Origin: Lachnospiraceae bacterium 3-1
GTDB lineage: Bacteria > Bacillota > Clostridia > Lachnospirales > Lachnospiraceae
DNA: 64,000 nt
NCBI GenBank assembly: GCA_000403255.2
Contig: KE159571.1
Coordinates: 139,250 to 203,249, forward strand
Direction: 5' to 3'
The notes below the pieces were generated by a model. That model did no database searches and had not been told where the DNA came from. It saw only the letters and a program-made list of their open reading frames with translations. This document shows positions 8,371 to 16,856 of the stretch, piece by piece; the stretch's first letter is position 1, and each line of letters starts with the position of its first letter. Made by a program: the position numbers and the translations under genes.

Positions 8371-9642
8371 TCACACCAATTCTGCAATCCTGGTAACTCC
8401 TACATAAATTTCCGAAATTTTATACCAGGTGGCATAATCCACCACTCCGGTCTGAGGCAGGCCAAACACCGACTGAAATCTTTTTACAGCTCTCTCCGTT
8501 GCCGGTCCAAAGGAGCCATCCGCTGTAATTCTGGGTATAGAAGTATAGACTTGGGCAATACGGTTTAACTGTTCCTGCATCTGGCGCACCTTATCTCCTC
8601 TGGAACCAATCTGGAGATTTTCCCTGGGCCAGGAAGCTGGAATACCAGAAATCTCTTCTGCTTCATTGATGTACATATTATCGCCGTAATAGTAACGGAT
8701 AATCTCCATCGCACTGTAATTCTGATCCCCCAGATACTTAGATCCCCATTGGCTCAGCCAGTTGGGACAGGTAACACGCTGGCCATCACAATACTGGGTT
8801 AGGATTGGCTGTTTCACATTGGGTCTGGAAAGAAAATTGGTAAACATCTCATCCACCACCCGGGAAATACTGGAAAAATAATTTCTTCCATACACCCATT
8901 TATGGTCATAGGCTGTAGAGGAAGTAATCGTAAAATCATAGCCCTTGTTCCGGTACCACTCCGTATACACCCGATTCAACGTAAAGGACATAATTGCCAA
9001 AATATTTGCCCGTATCGTGCTATCTGGCCAGGTTGCATAGATTTCACTGGAAGCCACATTTTTAATATAATCTTTGTATTTTACATAGTAATCCCCTGCT
9101 GTAGAATCCCCTGGCGTTCCGTCATGGACTACCACATATTCTGGAATCACCACCCTGCTTAATACAATCTCCCCGCTTTCATCCATCGGCTTAATCTCCG
9201 CTTCTGCTATTTTAGGGGGGAAATTTCCAAACAATGTATTTGCAGGTATTACAATATTCTTCAAGTCCTCTTCTGATACTTCCAAAGGCTCCATTCTTAC
9301 ATTCTGCAAAGATAATTCTCCCGAAAATACATCTACTCCTTCAATGCTGACCGGCTGGTAGCCCTCCGCCTCTACCTCTACGGTATATTCTGCATAAGGC
9401 TGCACTGGCTGCCCCGGTTCCATACTATATTCTAAGGGTGGGGCTGCCAAGGTCAACACCTCCGACTGTCCATCTGCATCGGTGGAAATTTGTTCCAGCT
9501 TACTTTCCGGGTCCCCTGTATAGGAAACAGTAATCCTAGCATTTTCCACCGGAACCATTCCTACTGCAGAAGTTACCTGCACCTTCATGGTACCGTTATC
9601 CACATGGTCAATTTGTGCTGCACGCAATTGTTGATTTTGCAT
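8371..9642 (-). CDS. SpoIID/LytB-like protein with C-terminal peptidoglycan-binding domain
   Basis: A protein of about 423 residues with no signal peptide that I can see. The N-terminal 110 residues look like a carboxypeptidase-regulatory-like beta sandwich (VPVENARITVSY). The middle (about 190-330) resembles the SpoIID/LytB fold: NVASSEIYATWPDSTIRANI matches the family's 'EmpasWp.EALkAQA' helix, and it ends in a YCDGQ and LSQWGS segment. The last 70 residues are a PG_binding_1 domain (LQIGSRGDKVRQMQEQLN, ADGSFGPATERAVKRFQ). SpoIID-type proteins act on denuded peptidoglycan during engulfment or spore cortex maturation, so a role in wall or spore remodelling is inferred. GAGG lies five bases before the ATG. 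Confidence 0.75.
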   Translation of the reverse strand: MQNQQLRAAQIDHVDNGTMKVQVTSAVGMVPVENARITVSYTGDPESKLEQISTDADGQSEVLTLAAPPLEYSMEPGQPVQPYAEYTVEVEAEGYQPVSIEGVDVFSGELSLQNVRMEPLEVSEEDLKNIVIPANTLFGNFPPKIAEAEIKPMDESGEIVLSRVVIPEYVVVHDGTPGDSTAGDYYVKYKDYIKNVASSEIYATWPDSTIRANILAIMSFTLNRVYTEWYRNKGYDFTITSSTAYDHKWVYGRNYFSSISRVVDEMFTNFLSRPNVKQPILTQYCDGQRVTCPNWLSQWGSKYLGDQNYSAMEIIRYYYGDNMYINEAEEISGIPASWPRENLQIGSRGDKVRQMQEQLNRIAQVYTSIPRITADGSFGPATERAVKRFQSVFGLPQTGVVDYATWYKISEIYVGVTRIAELV

Positions 9643-9713
9643 AAACACCTCTGAAATTCTACACTTATTTATAGTTTATGTAAAATTATAGAAAAGGTTC
9701 CATCAATTAAAAT

Positions 9714-9746
9714 GCTCTGCGAACCCCGATAAAGGAGCCGCAGAGC
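9714..9746 (-). terminator. Hairpin terminator after the small membrane protein gene
   Basis: An 8-bp perfect stem, GCTCTGCG/CGCAGAGC, lies just after the stop of the small gene at 9751. Only a short ATTTTAATT tail follows on the minus strand, so termination efficiency is uncertain. Confidence 0.55.
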
Positions 9747-9750
9747 AAAA

Positions 9751-9936
9751 TTAAAACTTACTCTCAATGCTATATTCTTCTGTGTACATGCTTATATACT
9801 TTGTATCCATTTGCAGCTTCCTTGCATATAAGATGCCGCTAAAACAGATTGCCAGAATTGCCGCAGCAATCACAAACATATTTCCCCTCTTTTTCTTTCC
9901 ATTAAAATCTGCAAATTCATCCTGTTTTCTTCTCAT
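9751..9936 (-). CDS. Small single-pass membrane protein, unknown function
   Basis: A protein of about 61 residues starting at the ATG at 9936, which has AAGGGG upstream. A basic N-terminus (RRKQDEF...KKKRG) precedes one membrane helix (about residues 19-37) and a short outer tail. The topology is reminiscent of FtsL/DivIC-type septum proteins, but it lacks their coiled coil, so I do not assign it. It stands alone between the SpoIID-like gene and ilvE. Confidence 0.6.
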   Translation of the reverse strand: MRRKQDEFADFNGKKKRGNMFVIAAAILAICFSGILYARKLQMDTKYISMYTEEYSIESKF

Positions 9937-10108
9937 TTTCTTTCCCCTTTTGTATGTTACGTTCATGAAATATTCTTTTTCTACACTACTATATTAACAT
10001 TAGTTTGTGAAAAAATCTTTAAATCCATCCTACTTTTTTCTTAAAAAACAATAAATTATGAAAAGAAAATTCAAATACTCTTTTTACCGATTTTATCTCC
10101 TAGCTTTA

Positions 10109-11173
10109 TTATTTTACTTCCCGTGTCCAGCCATATTTATCTTCTTCATTTCCCCATTGGATACCAGTAAGGTAATCGTATAATCTCTGTGTCAGTTCAC
10201 CAATTTTAAAATCATTTACTGTAACAACATCGTCCTTATATACAAATTCTCCAACTGGAGAGATAACGGCTGCAGTTCCAGTACCAAAAGACTCTTCCAA
10301 TGTACCGTCATGTCCAGCTTTCATTAAATCATCCACTGACAAATGGGTTTCATTTACTTTATAGCCCCAGTCCTTCAAAATATGAATGATGGAATCCCTG
10401 GTTACGCCAGCAAGTACTGTTCCCTCTATGGGCGCTGTATAAATCTCGCCAGCAATTTTGAACATAATGTTCATGGTTCCAACTTCCTCTACATATTTCC
10501 GGTTGACACCATCCAGCCAAAGCACCTGGGTACATCCTTTTTCCTCAGCCCGTACCTGTCCAAGAATAGAAGCTGCATAATTGCCTCCGCATTTGGTAAA
10601 TCCTGTTCCGCCTTTGACTGCACGTACCAATTCATCCTCTACCAAAATTTTTACCGGATTAATTCCCTCTGGATAATAAGCCCCTACTGGACAGCAAATA
10701 ACCATGAATTTATAGGAAATAGCCATATGAACCCCCAAGGAAGCTTCGGTAGCAAACACAAAGGGACGAATATACAAAGACGTTTCCGGTTCTGATGGAA
10801 TCCAGTCTTTTTCCACTTTTACCAATTCTTCGATTGCTTTCACAAACATATCTTCTGGCACTCCCGGCATGCACAAACGTTCATTGGAAGTAATCATACG
10901 CTTTGCATTCATTTCCGGGCGAAACAAAAGGATTCTGTCATCTTTGGTACGGTATGCTTTTAATCCCTCAAAAGTCTCCTGTGCATAATGCAAGGTCACA
11001 CAGGACGGATGAATAGAAACTGGACCATAAGGCTCAATCCTTGCATCATGCCAGCCTTGCCCTTTATCCCAGTCCATCACAAACATATAATCTGTCATAT
11101 ATTTGCCAAATCCAAGATTTTTCTGATCTGGCTTCTCTTTTAACACATCTCTTTTTACAAATTTAATATCCAT
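10109..11173 (-). CDS. ilvE: Branched-chain amino acid aminotransferase
   Basis: A class IV PLP aminotransferase of 354 residues that carries out the last step of leucine, isoleucine and valine synthesis, or the first step of their breakdown, with glutamate/2-oxoglutarate as partner. The family pattern is clear: YGPVSIHPSCVTLHYAQETF near the N-terminus, the PLP-lysine region CGGNYAASI, and the phosphate-cup segments GTMNIMF and GTGTAAVISPVG. The ATG at 11173 is preceded by GGAGG at seven bases. The frame stays open for 63 more residues upstream, but those lack family similarity. ilvN and ilvB follow 1.6 kb away on the same strand. Confidence 0.95.
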   Translation of the reverse strand: MDIKFVKRDVLKEKPDQKNLGFGKYMTDYMFVMDWDKGQGWHDARIEPYGPVSIHPSCVTLHYAQETFEGLKAYRTKDDRILLFRPEMNAKRMITSNERLCMPGVPEDMFVKAIEELVKVEKDWIPSEPETSLYIRPFVFATEASLGVHMAISYKFMVICCPVGAYYPEGINPVKILVEDELVRAVKGGTGFTKCGGNYAASILGQVRAEEKGCTQVLWLDGVNRKYVEEVGTMNIMFKIAGEIYTAPIEGTVLAGVTRDSIIHILKDWGYKVNETHLSVDDLMKAGHDGTLEESFGTGTAAVISPVGEFVYKDDVVTVNDFKIGELTQRLYDYLTGIQWGNEEDKYGWTREVK

Positions 11174-11472
11174 AATATTTCCTCCATCCTGTTCCACATT
11201 GTACTCTCCCACAAAGCCTTCTTCGATTGACAGATGTGATTTCTTATTTAAAAATACCCCACTCTGCTGCACTGCATTGGTGTTTCGGAAAGCAACTTTT
11301 TTACAATTATTATACTTTTTTACAAAACTGTCAAGATTATTCTCCGAGCTTATATCCCCCATAACTTTTTATTATATATATTTGTTACTTTAATAACTTT
11401 TCTGCATATCTTAACTGTGGTAAAATAATGTATACTCAAAATATCACAGCAATTAGAAAGGAAGTCTTAATT

Positions 11473-11988
11473 ATGCATCAGTTTCAACCTTATCCAATTG
11501 ATTTATTAGAATTAAATCCTTTTACCAAGCTGGCAGAGGAGTGGATGATCATCACCTCTGGGAATCAGGAAAAAGTCAATGGCATGACCGCAAGCTGGGG
11601 AGGATTCGGTGTTCTTTGGGGACAGAACACAGCCTTTATCTTTGTTCGTGAAAACAGGTATACCAAAGAATTTATCGACAATGGAGAATACTTCTCTTGT
11701 AGCTTTTTTGACAAAAAATTTAAGAATGATTTGAAATACTTTGGTGTTGTATCTGGCCGGGTAGAAGACAAATTTAAAACAGCCGGCTTAAATGTGAATT
11801 TCAGGGACAACATTCCCTTTGTGGACGAAGGAAATTTCATTGTTCTTTGTAAAAAAATGGCAGCCGTTCCCATCACAGAAGCTCATTTTCTCAACCCAGA
11901 ACTCAAAGAAAAGTGGTATTCCGGCAAGGAAGAAAATAATTTTCACACTATGTATGTGGGAGAAATCATAGAAATACTAGCAAGATAA
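11473..11988 (+). CDS. Flavin reductase-like (FMN-binding split-barrel) protein
   Basis: A protein of about 171 residues with the flavin reductase-like domain that binds FMN in a split barrel. The segment NGMTASWGGFGVLWG corresponds to the family's N-terminal FMN-contact strand, and FIFVRENRYTKEFIDNG to the second. The ATG at 11473 has AAGGAAG nine bases upstream. It is transcribed away from ilvE. Such proteins reduce free flavin or act as small-molecule reductases; the substrate is unknown here. Confidence 0.8.
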   Translation: MHQFQPYPIDLLELNPFTKLAEEWMIITSGNQEKVNGMTASWGGFGVLWGQNTAFIFVRENRYTKEFIDNGEYFSCSFFDKKFKNDLKYFGVVSGRVEDKFKTAGLNVNFRDNIPFVDEGNFIVLCKKMAAVPITEAHFLNPELKEKWYSGKEENNFHTMYVGEIIEILAR

Positions 11989-12052
11989 TATTGCTCCAGG
12001 GCGAACCGGAAGAACTGTTAAAAATCGAGACCGTCCCATGAAAGGGCATAGA

Positions 12053-12161
12053 CACCAGATATAGATATACTTGGCTATTTAATATTCTATATCTGGTGCA
12101 AAATTTCTTAATGCGACAGCCCCTCGTCAAATACCCAGCCCCAAGGGGGCGGAATATTTGA
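12053..12161. repeat. Two strong inverted repeats in a gene-free stretch
   Basis: The 240 bases between the flavoprotein and the isochorismatase-type gene contain no convincing gene. They hold a perfect 12-bp inverted repeat (12053-12064 with 12087-12098) and a GC-rich stem (12127-12161: TCAAATA arms around GCCCC/GGGGGC). The first may terminate the flavoprotein transcript, although no T-run follows. Another possibility is the remnant of a small mobile element. Confidence 0.5.
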
Positions 12162-12230
12162 TCCTCGCGGCATTCGCCAAATATCCGCACCAGCGCGGCT
12201 GCTTGGCTCATTGCTGGCAGGAATAAAAAC

Positions 12231-12752
12231 TTATTCCGTCTCAATCTGACACATACTCATGGTAAGCAATGCCGCCTGATGGGATGAGGGTGTCACACCC
12301 GCACAGCAGGAAGGATCTACCTGAATCGTAACTTCTGGCATTGCCGCTTTCAGCAAAAGTCCATTACTTACCACACAGATATCCGTACACAGACCCACCA
12401 ATTCTATCTCCAAAGGCTCCTTTTCGTTTTCCTGTTGAAGCAATTCCATCAACTGTAAGGAACCAAAGGTAGGCTTATCAATGATATGGGAAGGCTCCAC
12501 AAAAGCTTCAATTTCCGGGTGCAGCTTCCAGCCTTCCGTTCCCTTCACACAATGAACCACAGGCAGCTTCTTTCCTTCTGCTGTTTCCAAATAATTTTCC
12601 CCATGAGTATCCCTGGTCACATAAATATCTGATACTTGATAAGATTTCATTTTCTCTATGACAGGACTTACAATGGCTTGGGCTTCCTTCGTTCCCAATG
12701 AGCCATCAATAAAATCCTTCTGCATATCTACCACAACTAATACTTTTCGCAT
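12231..12752 (-). CDS. Isochorismatase-family cysteine hydrolase (nicotinamidase-like)
   Basis: A 173-residue alpha/beta hydrolase of the isochorismatase/nicotinamidase superfamily. The catalytic triad can be read: the Asp in VVDMQKDFIDGSL, a Lys in the HCVKGTEGW segment, and the nucleophilic Cys in VGLCTDICVVSNGLLLKA. Nicotinamidase (nicotinamide to nicotinate plus ammonia) is the commonest activity of proteins of this length with this pattern, but substrate specificity cannot be proven. It starts 53 bases after ilvN on the same strand and may be co-transcribed with ilvBN. Confidence 0.88.
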   Translation of the reverse strand: MRKVLVVVDMQKDFIDGSLGTKEAQAIVSPVIEKMKSYQVSDIYVTRDTHGENYLETAEGKKLPVVHCVKGTEGWKLHPEIEAFVEPSHIIDKPTFGSLQLMELLQQENEKEPLEIELVGLCTDICVVSNGLLLKAAMPEVTIQVDPSCCAGVTPSSHQAALLTMSMCQIETE

Positions 12753-12805
12753 AATTGCAAACTCCTTTCTCTGACAAATGGGCCAGGCGAAAATAGGTTC
12801 TTCCT

Positions 12806-13348
12806 TTATGTAGCCTTCCGCTGATGGGACAACCGGAAATACTCCGATCTTCCTGCACAGGAAGTGCTGATGGATTCAATTGCCACTCCTCCGCCTCGGA
12901 CAATTTCAATCTCCTTGTATTTGCTTCGCAGCAAATCAATCAGCTCATTGTTCCTCCGCTCGGTCATTTTACACTCCAAAAGTACACTGTCCGTTCCAAT
13001 GTCTGACACCTCCACCTGAAATACCTGTGCAATCTGGAACAGCTCTGCTTTATCTGCCACAGAGCAGTTTTTCACCTTTGCAAACAAGATTTCTTTCATG
13101 TGAATCGGCATATCTGTTAAATCAATTACTTTAATTACTTCCACCATCCGGTTCAATTGCTTCTTAATCTGTTCAAAGGTGATATCATCACTTGTAACAC
13201 AGATTGTCATCCGAGAAACCGTTTCATCCTCTGTGGTTCCCACTGTCAGACTTTGCAGATTATAGGATTTACCAGAAAAAAGACCAGAAACTTTGGCCAG
13301 GACGCCCACCTGGTTTTCCACATACAATGCAATCCACCTGTTTTTCAT
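12806..13348 (-). CDS. ilvN: Acetolactate synthase, small (regulatory) subunit
   Basis: A 180-residue protein with an N-terminal ACT domain (WIALYVENQVGVLAKVSGLF) that binds valine for feedback control, and a C-terminal domain that activates the catalytic subunit. It follows ilvB by 16 bases with an AAGGGG ribosome site, so the two are coexpressed and assemble as the acetohydroxyacid synthase holoenzyme. It is longer than the short ACT-only IlvM/IlvN forms of enterobacteria and has the length usual for Firmicutes IlvH. Confidence 0.95.
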   Translation of the reverse strand: MKNRWIALYVENQVGVLAKVSGLFSGKSYNLQSLTVGTTEDETVSRMTICVTSDDITFEQIKKQLNRMVEVIKVIDLTDMPIHMKEILFAKVKNCSVADKAELFQIAQVFQVEVSDIGTDSVLLECKMTERRNNELIDLLRSKYKEIEIVRGGGVAIESISTSCAGRSEYFRLSHQRKAT

Positions 13349-13364
13349 TCTCTTTTCCCCTTTC

Positions 13365-15089
13365 CTATTTTAAAATCATTTCTGTCATGGGATTTCCGCC
13401 CTTTACCATAGGAAGCACAATTTCCTCTGCCGCAATCATAAACTCAATCAGCGCCGGAACATTGCTCGCTTTTGCCTTTTCAAAGGCAGAGGCGATCTCC
13501 TCTTCCCTCGTAACGCGAATCCCCAAAGCTCCATAGCTTTCTGCCAGCTTCACAAAATCCGGCTCATAGGGAGGACAGGCTGGATTCGGCCCTTTACAGT
13601 CATTGGGACAGTTTTTCCGCCGCCGCAAACACGTGGCCTTATAGCGTTTCCCATAGAAAAGCTGCTGCATCTGCCGTACCATGCCAAGATAATAATTGTT
13701 CAAAATACATACGATCACATTGGTTCCCTGAGCCATGGCAGTAGCCAATTCCTGAAGATTCATTTGCATACCGCCATCTCCGGTGATACACACCACCTGC
13801 TTCTCTGGACAGCCAATTTTCGCTCCAATAGCCGCTGGAAATCCAAAGCCCATAGTGCCAAGGCCCCCGGAGGTAATATACTGCTTCTTTTCATCCAGTT
13901 CTATGTATTGAGCCGCCCACATCTGATGCTGCCCCACATCTGTCACGATAATCCCTTCTGGGAACTGGACATTGATGTGCTCCATCACCATCTGTGGCGT
14001 CATGCCTTTATCTCTACGCATTTCCAGGGGATTTTCCTGATCCCATTCCCGTATCTGGGCCAGCCATTCCTCTGTTGCCTGGGGTTCTGCCCATTCTAAC
14101 AACTTTTCCAATGCTAAATTCGCATCCGCAACAATCGGCACATCCACCACTACATTTCTGGAAATGGCTGCGGTATCAATATCCACATGAACAATCTGGG
14201 CATTGGGAGCAAATTCATTCAAATCCCCAGTAATCCGGTCATTAAACCGAGTTCCGATAGAGAACAGCACATCACATTGTCCAACTGCAAGATTCGCCGC
14301 ATACTTTCCATGCATTCCGCTGTTTCCAATATAATAAGGATGATTGGTGGGAATAGCCCCTTTTCCCATAATTGTAGTTACCACAGGCACCTTGGTCTGT
14401 TCCACCAGTTTTAACATTTTCTCATTGGCTTTTGCAATATTAACCCCTCCTCCAATGAGAAATAACGGCTTTTTCGCCCCTTTCAGCAGCTTGTAACCTT
14501 TTTTCAACTGTCCCACATGTACACTTTCATTGGGCTTGTACCCACGGATAAATACCTCCTTTGGATATTCCAAAGGCCCCAAAGCTGTCTGGATATCCTT
14601 GGGCAGATCAATCAGCACCGGACCTGGTTTTCCAGTCTGGGCAATATGAAATGCCATTTTCAAAATTTTACCCAAATCTCTCCGGTCACGAACCGTAACG
14701 CCATACTTGGTAATACTGCGGGTCATGCCAACAATATCCACCTCCTGGAACGCATCGTTTCCAATGAGATTTAAAGGCACCTGACCAGTAATGCACACCA
14801 ATGGGATATTGTCATAGTGGGCGTCTGCAAGTCCCGTAATCACATTGGTAGCGCCTGGACCGCTGGTTACCACGCAAACTCCAACCTTTCCCGTTGCTTT
14901 GGCATAGCCCTCCGCTTCATGAATCAATCCCTGCTCATGTCGTGGCAGCACCAGCTCTATTTCCTCATGCTTATATAATTCATCTAAAATATCTGTTACC
15001 ATACCTCCAGGATAGCCAAATACCGTATCTACCCCTTCTTCCAGCAATGCTTTTACAAATAATTTTCTTCCTGTGATATCCATCGCCAT
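13365..15089 (-). CDS. ilvB: Acetolactate synthase, large (catalytic) subunit
   Basis: A 574-residue TPP-dependent enzyme that makes acetolactate or acetohydroxybutyrate from pyruvate, the committed step to the branched-chain amino acids. It has the FGYPGG start region, the catalytic glutamate in LPRHEQGLIHEAEGYA, the GPGATN segment, the FAD-binding middle domain and the TPP motif beginning at ITGDGGMQMN and ending in NN. Near the C-terminus a short insertion carries four cysteines (C487, C494, C498, C505), absent from most IlvB proteins. The ATG at 15089 has GAGGTG six bases upstream. It is followed by ilvN. Confidence 0.96.
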   Translation of the reverse strand: MAMDITGRKLFVKALLEEGVDTVFGYPGGMVTDILDELYKHEEIELVLPRHEQGLIHEAEGYAKATGKVGVCVVTSGPGATNVITGLADAHYDNIPLVCITGQVPLNLIGNDAFQEVDIVGMTRSITKYGVTVRDRRDLGKILKMAFHIAQTGKPGPVLIDLPKDIQTALGPLEYPKEVFIRGYKPNESVHVGQLKKGYKLLKGAKKPLFLIGGGVNIAKANEKMLKLVEQTKVPVVTTIMGKGAIPTNHPYYIGNSGMHGKYAANLAVGQCDVLFSIGTRFNDRITGDLNEFAPNAQIVHVDIDTAAISRNVVVDVPIVADANLALEKLLEWAEPQATEEWLAQIREWDQENPLEMRRDKGMTPQMVMEHINVQFPEGIIVTDVGQHQMWAAQYIELDEKKQYITSGGLGTMGFGFPAAIGAKIGCPEKQVVCITGDGGMQMNLQELATAMAQGTNVIVCILNNYYLGMVRQMQQLFYGKRYKATCLRRRKNCPNDCKGPNPACPPYEPDFVKLAESYGALGIRVTREEEIASAFEKAKASNVPALIEFMIAAEEIVLPMVKGGNPMTEMILK

Positions 15090-15139
15090 AACATTCACCT
15101 CTGCATTATTTCGGATGCTCTATCGAATACAACATTTCT

Positions 15140-15211
15140 GCCACTTTCCATAGGCTCCTGCTAATAGTATCTGCTCTATTGTAGCAGAAATCTTCTTTTT
15201 GGGAAAGTGGC
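15140..15211 (-). promoter_or_regulatory. Inverted repeat in the ilvB leader
   Basis: Perfect 10-bp arms, GCCACTTTCC (15140-15149) and GGAAAGTGGC (15202-15211), flank 52 bases that include a smaller CTGCT/AGCAG stem and a TACAAT -10-like hexamer. The arrangement lies 50-120 bases before the ilvB start. It could be a looped operator or a leader RNA stem. I find no T-box sequence here. Confidence 0.45.
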
Positions 15212-15357
15212 ATTCTTAACCAAATTGAAATTTATATATCAATTTAACTAACTCCTCTCATAATCATTCCATTAATATTTGAAATCATCGCCTACTCTTC
15301 TTACTCACAGTCAAATATATTCTTGCACCTATAATCAGTTATACTTTTCTACATGTA

Positions 15358-16401
15358 TTAGATATAATTAAACTGATTATATTCAATTTTTTTATCATGT
15401 TGCAGCATTGCCACAATAAACTCCGGAAGAATTCTTTGTTCCTTTGCAAATTTTCGAATCTCATCTGCTGTATATTTTGTCTTTTTACTAAACTCAGTAT
15501 ATTGTGTAGCATTAACAAAAAAGTCCCTAGCAAATTGATTTGCCTGTTGTTCCTTACCAACGTCATCTTCTTCATAAGACAAAATTAAATCCGCCTTGCT
15601 ATAATGAAGCAATAAATGACCTATCTCATGCGCTAATGCAAACCAAGTATGTGCATGTGATTTAAAACGTCCACTCAGATAAATTGCAGGATGCCCTTTA
15701 TATGATGTTAAAGCCCCCCTTACCTTGCTATTCGTAATTGGTTCACAAAACACTAAATATATTCCCAATTTATTGCAAAGTTTTCTACAACTATTAATTG
15801 ACGAATCAGTCTTGTTATTACATGCTAACAGTTTAAACTTTTCAAGACTTTGCTTAAGATTTGCCTCTTTATAAGTCACACCGTCTATTTCATCATTTTG
15901 TATTTCAATCTCAGCTTCACACATGTTTAACCATATTGCTATTGCCTCTTTTTCTCCTCCATCTTCCATAAAATCAACTGCAACTTTTCCATATACACTT
16001 TCAAAACTTCCATAATCACTAATCTTCAGCAACTTCAGCATCCCTATTGCTTGTTCCGCCAGCGAAATATCAAGTCCTCTAAATACCTCTTTAAATCTAA
16101 ACCGTTTGGCTAATTCACCCAAATTCCAATTCTGTATTCTTACCAATTCTTCCTCTCTCGCTAATTGCTCTCTATATTTTGCCTCATAATTTAGCCAATA
16201 AGATGCTGGCACATTCGTAAGAACCTTCTCCAGTTTAAGCGCAAATTCCTCCGTTAACCTATTATTCCCTTTCAGCACATTTGATATATGTTTTTCACTA
16301 CTATTGATTCTTTCTGCTAATTCTTTTTGTGTAATCCCATACTCTTCTAAATACTCTTTTATAATACTTCCTGTTGGAACAAGAAAATTTTCACGCATCA
16401 T
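15358..16401 (-). CDS. HigA-type antitoxin fused to an ImmA/IrrE-like metallopeptidase domain
   Basis: A protein of about 347 residues. The N-terminal 70 residues are an XRE/HigA helix-turn-helix (GITQKELAERINSSEKHISN, then VLKGNNRLTEEFALKLEKVL). The C-terminal half has the zinc-peptidase motif AHEIGHLLLHY (H258, E259, H262) and a downstream E-Q-Q-A-N-Q-F-A ligand helix of the ImmA/IrrE (COG2856) family. It starts just behind the HigB-like toxin gene, and AAAGGA precedes the chosen ATG by six bases. Known ImmA-type peptidases cleave repressors or antitoxins. A fusion with the antitoxin suggests a conditional, self-regulating toxin-antitoxin pair. Confidence 0.87.
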   Translation of the reverse strand: MMRENFLVPTGSIIKEYLEEYGITQKELAERINSSEKHISNVLKGNNRLTEEFALKLEKVLTNVPASYWLNYEAKYREQLAREEELVRIQNWNLGELAKRFRFKEVFRGLDISLAEQAIGMLKLLKISDYGSFESVYGKVAVDFMEDGGEKEAIAIWLNMCEAEIEIQNDEIDGVTYKEANLKQSLEKFKLLACNNKTDSSINSCRKLCNKLGIYLVFCEPITNSKVRGALTSYKGHPAIYLSGRFKSHAHTWFALAHEIGHLLLHYSKADLILSYEEDDVGKEQQANQFARDFFVNATQYTEFSKKTKYTADEIRKFAKEQRILPEFIVAMLQHDKKIEYNQFNYI

Positions 16402-16415
16402 ATCACATCCTTTCA

Positions 16416-16730
16416 TCAATGATAATCCTCTAAATCAATGATTTCTATTTCACAGATAGATGACAAATCATTGATATCAAACTCTCCTACCGGTTTAATA
16501 ACAAATCTGTCATTTTTTGAATAATCAATTCCCCAACAATCCTTTAAATCGCCATAAAGTTTATGTCTTCTTGGTGGCGGACACTCTGGAATTTCAGATA
16601 AATTATTTGCAGCCTGCATTTCAGATAATCTATTTGTAATTTTCTGATAATCATTACTGTAATATTTTTTAATCAGACGGGGATCCGTCAGTATTTTCTT
16701 CAACTTATTTGATGAATAGCTAATTATCAT
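16416..16730 (-). CDS. HigB/RelE-superfamily toxin
   Basis: A 104-residue protein of the 'plasmid maintenance system killer' (HigB) family, ribosome-dependent mRNA endonucleases of the RelE/ParE fold. The conserved block PPPRRHKLYGDLKDCWGI followed by a strand ending RFVIKPVG is typical. AGGAGG sits just before the ATG. It is the first gene of a two-gene operon; its stop lies at the start of the HigA-ImmA gene, the toxin-first order expected for higBA. Confidence 0.87.
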   Translation of the reverse strand: MIISYSSNKLKKILTDPRLIKKYYSNDYQKITNRLSEMQAANNLSEIPECPPPRRHKLYGDLKDCWGIDYSKNDRFVIKPVGEFDINDLSSICEIEIIDLEDYH

Positions 16731-16792
16731 ATGCTTTCCTCCTAACTGAATTCCATCGTATCATAATTAACCTGATAGGTCAATTTTTTTTG

Positions 16793-16810
16793 CGTTTAAT
16801 TTATTAAACG
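16793..16810. promoter_or_regulatory. Palindrome between higB and the divergent sce7726-type gene
   Basis: CGTTTAAT-TT-ATTAAACG is a perfect 8-bp dyad. On the plus strand it overlaps the probable promoter of the gene at 16857 (TATAAT at 16817-16822). On the minus strand a TTGACC-N17-TACGAT promoter for higB lies beside it. It is a good candidate operator for the HigA-type HTH, possibly controlling both directions. Confidence 0.55.
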
Positions 16811-16856
16811 TGTATGTTATAATTAATAATATTTTTATGAAAGGTGGTTCTAGCAA

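Noticed and set aside
11174-11362. N-terminal extension of IlvE by 63 residues
   Set aside because: There is no family similarity, whereas a GGAGG site is placed well for the internal ATG; the extension is leader sequence.
11174-11420. T-box or amino-acid leader upstream of ilvE
   Set aside because: I searched the leader for the AAGGTGGTACCGCG-type sequence and found none. Only a TTGACA-like element and ordinary leader are visible.
11966-12244. A 92-codon frame on the minus strand between the flavoprotein and the isochorismatase-type gene
   Set aside because: It overlaps the ends of both neighbours, covers strong inverted repeats, and has no ribosome site or recognisable domain.
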